IMG/VR virus record: IMGVR_UViG_3300024520_000534 | Location: 1-22,118 of that record | Source of the DNA: a virus | DNA: 22,118 bases | Direction: 5' to 3' (one strand) | In this document: piece by piece, positions 1-5,900 of the stretch | Position numbering within the stretch: the stretch's first letter is position 1 | How the letters are laid out: every line of letters begins with the position of its first letter | Position numbers and translations under genes: made by a program | Notes under the pieces: generated by a model | Seen by the model: the letters and a program-made list of their open reading frames with translations, nothing else | Told to the model about the DNA's origin: nothing | Database searches by the model: none

Positions 1-243
1 ATCGAAGCCAACTTCCACTATGTCCGTCAAGCCTACGAGAATGCCAACGGCAGCCTCGCGCCTGTACAGAACGTGGTCGCTGGTGCTGACGCTGGTGTCT
101 ACATCCCCGAGGGCACAGCCGCCTTCACCAGCCTTGCGGAGCAGCTAGCCGCGCAGGCGTCACCTGAGTACCGCAATGACCCCGCAGTCCGAGCCAAGGT
201 TGAGCAGCAGATCGCTATCTCTGGTCCGTACCCGAGGGTCTAA
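1..243 (+). CDS. C-terminal end of a capsid assembly/scaffold-like protein (partial)
   Basis: Frame 1 is open from the first base to a TAA at 241-243, giving 80 residues with no start in the window. The tail is polar and Ala/Glu-rich, with a segment reading SPEYRNDPAVRAKVEQQIA near the end. In T7-like phages the gene just before the capsid gene encodes the scaffold or assembly protein, so position suggests that role; here only a holin gene lies between. I cannot confirm the family from this fragment alone. The stop codon overlaps the ATG of the next gene by one base, so the two are likely translationally coupled. Confidence 0.55.
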   Translation: MEANFHYVRQAYENANGSLAPVQNVVAGADAGVYIPEGTAAFTSLAEQLAAQASPEYRNDPAVRAKVEQQIAISGPYPRV

Positions 244-671
244 TGGGACTCCCCATCATTGGCGCCATAGTCGATGGTGTCAAAGCCATAGTGGGCCTCG
301 TCGATGAGGTCACCACTACGGAAGACGAGCGGCTAGACCAGCAGGTGCGCCTTGACACGCTCAAGAACGCACTCGAAGTAGAGCTAGCCAAGCTCGACGC
401 AGAGTATGCAGCAATCCAGAGCCAGATCATAGTGGCTGAGGCGCAGTCCGAGTCGTGGATCACACGCTCGTGGCGCCCCATCACCATGCTGGCTTTCGTC
501 ACACTCCCCTTCTTCGTACTGTTCGGGCTGGACCCGACACCGTTGCAGGGAGTCCCTGACTTGGTCTGGAAGATCATCTGGACCGGACTCGGCGGATACA
601 TCGGAGGGCGGACTGTCGAGAAGACGGCTCCCAAGATCGTATCTGCACTGAGAACCCCGCCATCGGCTTAG
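243..671 (+). CDS. Holin of the three-helix GTA type (GTA_holin_3TM-like)
   Basis: This 142-residue protein begins with a hydrophobic glycine-rich stretch (PIIGAIVDGVKAIVGLVDEV), has a charged helical middle (about residues 27-70), then the signature-like segment ESWITRSWRPITMLAFV followed by a hydrophobic span (about 78-97) and another near 105-125. That order, with the Trp-Arg-Pro entry into the first strong membrane span, is typical of the 3TM holin family first described in gene transfer agents of alphaproteobacteria. Its role would be to permeabilise the inner membrane at lysis. The ATG overlaps the upstream TAA by one base. Its location between an assembly-like gene and the capsid gene is unusual for a T7-like phage, where the holin gene lies near the terminase genes. 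No endolysin is adjacent. Confidence 0.8.
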   Translation: MGLPIIGAIVDGVKAIVGLVDEVTTTEDERLDQQVRLDTLKNALEVELAKLDAEYAAIQSQIIVAEAQSESWITRSWRPITMLAFVTLPFFVLFGLDPTPLQGVPDLVWKIIWTGLGGYIGGRTVEKTAPKIVSALRTPPSA

Positions 672-681
672 GCCGGTGGTT

Positions 682-714
682 CGCGGTAGGGTTTCCCTCC
701 TTTCCCCTGCCGCG
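682..714 (+). terminator. GC-rich hairpin after the holin gene, terminator-like
   Basis: CGCGGTAGGG (682-691) pairs with CCCTGCCGCG (705-714) over 10 bp with one G-U pair, leaving a 13-base pyrimidine loop. It starts 10 bases after the holin stop. The sequence after it, CTTTCA, has only a short T run, so it may be a weak terminator or an RNA-processing hairpin rather than a strong stop. Confidence 0.5.
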
Positions 715-720
715 CTTTCA

Positions 721-736
721 CGCCCCCTCCGGGGCG
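721..736 (+). other. Second compact hairpin upstream of the capsid gene
   Basis: CGCCCC (721-726) and GGGGCG (731-736) form a perfect 6-bp stem with the loop CTCC. No T tract follows. It sits 6 bases after the larger hairpin at 682-714, so the two together form a structured boundary between the holin gene and the capsid leader. Confidence 0.5.
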
Positions 737-740
737 GGAA

Positions 741-817
741 GCATCCGACCTTACCAAGCGAATCCTTGACCCGATACGTCGGACAATCTCGTGAGGACAC
801 GGATAGGAGACGGATGC
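741..817 (+). promoter_or_regulatory. Structured leader of the capsid gene
   Basis: GCATCCG (741-747) and CGGATGC (811-817) are perfect 7-base inverted repeats 63 bases apart. Between them lies a small palindrome, CCGATACGTCGG (771-782). In RNA these could form a closed stem enclosing an inner hairpin just upstream of the capsid start at 858. A promoter for the capsid gene would be expected in 672-857, by analogy with the gene 10 promoter of T7, but I do not recognise its consensus here. The ribosome-binding region before the ATG is only purine-rich (GAAGAAAAGAGA, 840-851). Confidence 0.35.
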
Positions 818-857
818 GTGGACAACCTTTCACGTATCTGAAGAAAAGAGACGCACA

Positions 858-1808
858 ATGGCTACTGCCAACGTCTCGCGCTTAGGTCAGATTAACTCCG
901 CAGGAGATGCGAAAGCTATCTTCCTGAAGGTTTTCTCTGGTGAAGTGCTGGTCGCGTTCAACGAGACCACGCAGTTCATGGAGAGGACTTCATCGCGGAA
1001 CATCAGCTCCGGCAAGTCGGCGCAGTTCCCGGCCTCCGGTAAGTCCAGCGCGAGCTACCACACTCCGGGTGTGGAACTCACGGGTCAGGCTCTCAACCAT
1101 GCAGAGCGGGTTATCAGCATCGACGACATGCTGCTTTCCGACCACTTCATTGCTTTGATCGACGAAGCGATGAACCACTACGACGTTCGTCAGATTTACT
1201 CGAAGCAGATGGGCGAAGCTCTGGCCGTCACCGCGGATCAGAACATTGCTCAGGTCATGGCGCTTGCCGCCAAGGCTTCTGCGACCGTCACCGGACTGTC
1301 CGGTGGGTCCGAGTTCAACTCAGCGAACATGCCCACGTCGGGCACCGAGCTGCTTACCGGGGCGTATTCCGCCGCGCAGGCACTCGACGAGAAGGATGTA
1401 CCTCAGGGTGGGTTCCCGAATGGTGCAGCCAACGGACGTAACATGTTTGTGCGTCCGGCCTCGTACTACGATCTCGTGCAGAACACCGCCGCGATTGACC
1501 GGGACTTTGGTGGCGAGGGCAGCATCGCGGCTGGTACGATCTTCCGCGTGGCTGGTCTGGACATCATCAAGACCAACAACCTTCCTTCCACGAACATCAC
1601 GACAGGCCCCGCGGCCTATCAGGGTGACTTCTCCAAGCTGGTCTCTTGCGTGTCGCACAGCTCCGCTGTCGGTACTGTCAAGCTGGTCGACTTGCGGACG
1701 GAAATGGGCTACGACATTCGGCGTCAAGGTACGTTGCTCGTCGCGAAGTACGCGATTGGCCACGGCATCCTTCGTCCGGAAGCCGCAGTCAACCTCAACG
1801 ACACCTAA
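858..1808 (+). CDS. Major capsid protein (T7 gp10-like)
   Basis: The 316-residue product matches the T7 gp10 family along its length, at a size slightly shorter than T7 gp10A. Recognisable blocks are AIFLKVFSGEVLVAFNETT (about residues 20-38), ISSGKSAQFP (49-58), the HAERVISIDDMLLSD region (81-95) and DEAMNHYDVR (102-111), all with close counterparts in T7 gp10. It forms the HK97-fold icosahedral shell. Start choice: the ATG at 858 follows a purine-rich stretch and gives the expected short N-terminus before the conserved LKVF block. A structured leader precedes it and a strong intrinsic terminator follows 30 bases after the stop, so it is probably expressed as its own high-level unit. I see no slippery heptamer near the end for a gp10B-type frameshift extension. 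Confidence 0.97.
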   Translation: MATANVSRLGQINSAGDAKAIFLKVFSGEVLVAFNETTQFMERTSSRNISSGKSAQFPASGKSSASYHTPGVELTGQALNHAERVISIDDMLLSDHFIALIDEAMNHYDVRQIYSKQMGEALAVTADQNIAQVMALAAKASATVTGLSGGSEFNSANMPTSGTELLTGAYSAAQALDEKDVPQGGFPNGAANGRNMFVRPASYYDLVQNTAAIDRDFGGEGSIAAGTIFRVAGLDIIKTNNLPSTNITTGPAAYQGDFSKLVSCVSHSSAVGTVKLVDLRTEMGYDIRRQGTLLVAKYAIGHGILRPEAAVNLNDT

Positions 1809-1837
1809 GCCGGTGTGGTTGTTTGGTTCGAAAATCT

Positions 1838-1872
1838 ACCGGGTGGTCCCTCACGGGGCTTCCCGGTTTTTT
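1838..1872 (+). terminator. Strong rho-independent terminator after the capsid gene
   Basis: ACCGGG (1838-1843) pairs with CCCGGT (1862-1867), and GGTCCC (1845-1850) continues the stem with GGGGCT (1855-1860), with one T-T mismatch between the two blocks and a TCAC loop (1851-1854). Six T follow and overlap the base of the stem (1867-1872). The position corresponds to Tphi of T7, which lies just after gene 10. Confidence 0.9.
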
Positions 1873-1903
1873 GGTAGGATCAGGGTTCGAGTCCCTGCCT
1901 ACC
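1873..1903 (+). other. tRNA minihelix-like hairpin (T arm stacked on an acceptor-like stem)
   Basis: GGTAGG (1873-1878) pairs perfectly with CCTACC (1898-1903), then CAGGG (1881-1885) pairs with CCCTG (1893-1897), with the loop TTCGAGT (1886-1892) and a two-base AT bulge on the 5' side. The loop fits the tRNA T-loop consensus TTCRANY and the stem has the invariant G-C closing pair. It therefore looks like a tRNA from which the D and anticodon arms are missing. No 5' tRNA half that pairs with this acceptor exists within 80 bases upstream, and no CCA follows. It begins immediately after the T tract of the capsid terminator. It could be a tRNA remnant, an attachment-site-like fragment or a functional structured RNA; the sequence alone does not decide. 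Confidence 0.6.
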
Positions 1904-1912
1904 TCTGTTTTG

Positions 1913-1922
1913 ACAACTCACA
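1913..1922 (+). promoter_or_regulatory. ACAACTCACA motif, copy 1, upstream of tail tubular A gene
   Basis: ACAACTCACA recurs with one mismatch (ACTACTCACA) at 17990-17999, also in an intergenic gap just before a gene. The core ACTCAC is also the centre of the T7 RNA polymerase promoter, but similarity beyond the core is poor. It may be a phage-specific promoter element; this is weak evidence from two copies. Confidence 0.2.
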
Positions 1923-1961
1923 GTTTACATTTCTGCACACATTCCACACTAGGACAACATC

Positions 1962-2972
1962 ATGGCAGACTACATCGTTGCGCTCGTGGCTCAGACAGAG
2001 CTGGAGGCGATTAACGAGATGCTGGCAGCCATCGGCGTTGCTCCCGTAGCCGACATCACCACCACGACCAGCCGAGACGCCGTCTTGGCCAAGAGTGTAC
2101 TCTCTACCGTGGCGCGTGAAGTGCTGCTGGAGCGGTGGCGGTTCAACTCAGAATTCGGCGTCCAGATTCTCCCCTCACAGAAGATACTCTGGATAGACGA
2201 TATCGACAGCGCACAGAATACCCTCAACGTCTTCGAGGTTCCAGTGCGCGGGCAGTCCAGCACCAAGCAGCGAGCGTTGCTGCGCTGGAAGACCTCCGAT
2301 CACATCAATGTTCCCGGCTCCGGCTTCGTCAATCAGGCGGGCTTGGGCGTAGCGCTGCAGCCCCCAACTTCCAACGAGTTGGTTGACGGCGCGGCGCAGG
2401 CTATCACTGCAATCACAGACGCCGCGGCTGCCGTGGTCACGATTACAGGCCACGGCTACCTCGACGGGCAGACCGTAGTCATCGCCGGGACGGACAGCAC
2501 CCCGGTTATCGACGGTTCTCGCGTCATCACGCTAGTCGATGATGACAGCTTTTCCGTTCCTGTTACCACTACGGTAGTGGGCACCACAGGAACCAGCACG
2601 AATGAAACCCCGCAGCTCATCTTCTACGACACGTTCAGGGGCCGCGACGGCTTCCTCAGCACCGAGCGAGACGCTCTGTACATTGACGCTACGTGGTCGA
2701 CTGACTTCGTGGACATGCCACAGACGGCTCGTGACTACATCATCAAGCGGGCAGCTCGCCGCTTCGCATCACAGGTGGTAGGCGCACAAGACATGGTGGG
2801 CTACACCGCACAAGACGAACAGATCGCTCGGCGCACTCTCCGCAGGGAGCAGGGGCTGGAGCGCAAATTCAACATACTCAACAACCCGACCACGCGCATG
2901 GCACATGGCCGCACACGATTCGTCGTGAACAGCCAGCCTGACAGCGCGCAACCTCGGGGAGGAACAGCATAA
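1962..2972 (+). CDS. Tail tubular protein A (T7 gp11-like), with an inserted beta domain
   Basis: The start of this 336-residue protein (TELEAINEMLAAIGVAPV, about residues 12-29, then an REVLLERWRFN block at 52-62) is the hallmark of the T7 gp11 adaptor or gatekeeper family, as is the C-terminal part with YIIKRAARRFA (259-269). The protein forms the ring between portal and nozzle. T7 gp11 is about 200 residues, so this one is much longer. The extra length lies mainly at about residues 145-210 and contains a VVTITGHGYLDGQTVVIAG pattern followed by IDGSRVITLVDDDSFSVPV, which resembles the small barrel-like domain often labelled FCCH-like in phage tail proteins. The ATG at 1962 is preceded by CTAGGA (1949-1954). 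The stop is directly abutted by the next ATG. Confidence 0.92.
   Translation: MADYIVALVAQTELEAINEMLAAIGVAPVADITTTTSRDAVLAKSVLSTVAREVLLERWRFNSEFGVQILPSQKILWIDDIDSAQNTLNVFEVPVRGQSSTKQRALLRWKTSDHINVPGSGFVNQAGLGVALQPPTSNELVDGAAQAITAITDAAAAVVTITGHGYLDGQTVVIAGTDSTPVIDGSRVITLVDDDSFSVPVTTTVVGTTGTSTNETPQLIFYDTFRGRDGFLSTERDALYIDATWSTDFVDMPQTARDYIIKRAARRFASQVVGAQDMVGYTAQDEQIARRTLRREQGLERKFNILNNPTTRMAHGRTRFVVNSQPDSAQPRGGTA
2394..2591 (+). other. Inserted FCCH-like beta domain within tail tubular protein A
   Basis: Residues about 145-210 have an alternating hydrophobic pattern with TGHGY, DGQTVVIAG and DDDSFSVPV turns and strands. It separates the conserved N- and C-terminal parts of the gp11-like protein. 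The domain label is from pattern recognition and is tentative; exact edges cannot be set by eye. Confidence 0.5.
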
Positions 2973-5900
2973 ATGCCTAGAATCTCGGAATCAATCCCCG
3001 ATCTGTTGGGGGGCGTTAGTCAGATGGCTCCTCAGCGCCGTGAGGTGAATGAGGTCGAGTCTCTGGAGAACGTCATGCTGCGTCCCGCCGAGGGTGTGGT
3101 CAAGAGGCCACCCACTCAGTGGATTGCCGAGGTAGCTGCCTCCGCTTCCGCCTACAGTGGCGCCTTCGTTCACACGATCAACAAGAACGCCAATGAGCGC
3201 TTTTGGGTGATCGTGCTCGACGGTGACCTCAAGGTATTCAACGCAGTGTCGGGAGTAGAAGTCCCAGTAACCTTCCCCGATGGCAAAACCTATCTGGACG
3301 TTGTCGCCTCTCCTAATGAAGCCTTCCGGCTTGCGACCTTCAATGACACTACCGTCATTGTCAACCGTGAGACGGTGGTGGATCAGGCAGCCTCGCTCAC
3401 CTCGCAGCGCGGAAAAGAAGCGCTGATTGTAGTGAACCAGACCGACTTCGGAGTGCAGTACTCCGTGGGCATCAACTTCTCAGGCACCTACGACCCGTCC
3501 ACGCCCTTCCAAACTTGGGTTGACTATTGGATACCCGCACCTACCTCCACTAATCAGCGGAGCCTAAACACCTCCAACGTGGCCTCCAACTTACGGACGG
3601 CCATCAACGACAAGTGGGGCAGTGGCGGAACGAATCACCTAGTTGTAACCACTCGTGGTAACACCATCGTCCTGACACCCGGAGCGAATCTGCTGGCTGA
3701 CAACGAGTTTGTCATTCGGCTGACTGACGGCCTCGGGAACCAAGGGATGGACCTCCTACAGGACTCCATACAATCCGTCGAGCAGTTGCCCGCATGGGCA
3801 CCGGACGGGTTCACTATCAGAGTTGAAGGAGACCCCGATAAGACGCTGGACGACGTGTACTACAGATTTTCCAACAACACAGCGTGGGTAGAGACCGCCA
3901 AAGGCGGCATACCTGATACGCTGGATGCGACTACCCTTCCGTTGGAGCTCGTTGCTAATCCCAACTTGCTGACCTCCACGATCAAGGCAATAGTCCCAGT
4001 AGCAGCGCAGGTCGAGTCCCCAAAGACCGCATATACTACGGCTATGTTGCAGACACAGGACGGCACCGCGTCAACAAGAGCGCAAGCCATCATGTCGCCC
4101 GCACCCACAGCTTCAGTAGATCGTTTCTGGAATCTGGGGGATGCCAACGGGGCGGACATTCTGTTCCACCTCGACATGCTCATCGACCAGACCAACGTGG
4201 TCGCTGGCGGTGTTGATCCAACGAATCCCGGTGGTGGCCACTACGCAGGTGACCTCTATTCATGGGAGCTGTCGATAGACACAGGGGCTGGCTTCACCGT
4301 ACTCGAATCCGAGCCCATTGGCAGTTGGCAGGGGCAGGCTCTTCAATTTCTCATTGGCTCAAACATCTCTGCAGTACCAGCTAATAGTGACATCCGTCTT
4401 CGGGTTACCTCGAATTCAGGGAACAAGGGCTCTATCGCTATCACGCCCACCCTCTCTCAGGATTATGAGGTGGACGAGGGACAGAGAATCTTTGTCTCCT
4501 CCACTCACTATGCGCCGGGAACGGCCATGACTTTCACGCTGAACGGTACAGGCTACTCCGACACCTACGTCGCGGGTGGCACACAGTCAGCGTACATGAC
4601 CAACCTCAAGACTACCATTGAAGCATACGGCGGCGCGGCGGTCACAGTCACCATCAACACCGCAGGTGGCTACATCGACATCAACAACAATGATGGCACC
4701 CAGCCGACACTCGCAACTTTCACATTCGACGATGGCCTCGACCTTACTACGGAGCTCTTCAATGGCGGCGTAGACTTCACCACCTTCGGGATCATCGCCA
4801 CAGATATCATCAAGAATGCCACTGACACCTCTGCGGCGACCGTTTCGGCTGTTGCAGCTACCATCATAACGCATGGTGGCCTCACGGGTGGTGTGAACAA
4901 TACGTGGTCTCATGATGATGACGCGGTAGTGAACAAGACCGCAACAGAGTTTATCTGTCGTCAGCCTGTCTGGGCCAAGCGGCTGGTGGGCTCACTAGAG
5001 ACGAACAAGTGGCCCTCCTTTAAGGATGAGACCATCAACGAAGTATCGTTCTTGAAGAACCGACTGATCCTCCTCTCCGATGAGAACGTCGCGATGAGTG
5101 AGGTCGATGAGTTCTTCAACTTCTTCCGCTCGTCTACCATAGACGTGCTAGACAGCGACAGGATAGACGTAGCCCTCTCGGGCAACAAGGCGTCGGCGCT
5201 GCACAGTGCGCTTACATGGAACGAGACGCTCCTCACATGGAGCGAGCTGGGGCAGTTCGCCGTCAACGGTGAGCCGTTCCTCAGTCCGAACACAGTACGA
5301 CGGGAGGCCACCACCTCCTTCGTCAACACCCGCAAGGTACGGCCAGTAACCTCCGAGCGGAGCGTGTACTTCCTCACAGAGGGGAACGAGTACGCTCAGC
5401 TCTACGAGTACAGGCCCGAAGATAACGCCGCAGACGCTACGCGCCTGTCGGTGAAGGTGCCACGCTACATGCCGGGGACGCCTCGCGGCCTCCTCGCAGT
5501 GAGTGACCCTGAGCTGGTGCTGGTCTTGACCGCCACCAACCCAGACGAACTCTACGTGTTCACCCATCTAAGAGATGGAGTGGAGCGGCAGATGGCGGCA
5601 TGGCACAAGTGGACCTTCCCCGGAGTGACACAAATCCTGGGTATAGGCTCCATCGACAACGAAGTCTCTCTCATCTTTGAGCGGGACGACGGCAAGGTAC
5701 ACCTCGAAGTTCTCGACCTCTGGAAGCTGTCTGAGACGACAGTTGACGGACAGACGAACTCCGACGATCATCCCACGCCTCCAGCTTTCACCCCTGTTCA
5801 AGCAACACTCGGAGAAGACCTCTTCGAGGGGGAGACGGACGGTACGTTCCTCTCAGCACACACGCCTGACACAGGCTTCGGCGCTTGGGTCTACTCGGGC

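Noticed and set aside
676-885. A 69-codon frame over the capsid leader
   Set aside because: It starts at GTG without an SD, overlaps the leader hairpins and the capsid start, and its Arg/Ser/Pro-rich product looks like a translated non-coding stretch.
1835-1907. A full tRNA ending at the minihelix
   Set aside because: The T arm and 3' acceptor are good, but no 5' acceptor, D arm or anticodon arm fits upstream, where the terminator hairpin lies instead.
1910-1938. Host sigma-70 promoter starting at TTGACA
   Set aside because: At the usual 16-18-base spacing there is no TATAAT-like box; the nearest AT-rich hexamer is about 10 bases away.
1780-2014. A frameshifted long form of the capsid protein, like T7 gp10B
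   Set aside because: The -1 frame is open past the capsid stop, but no slippery heptamer is seen near the end and the extension would run through the terminator and into the next gene out of frame.
4503-4511. ACTCACTAT, identical to the core of the T7 promoter
   Set aside because: It lies inside the nozzle gene, far from any start, and the flanking bases do not match; a chance hit is likely.
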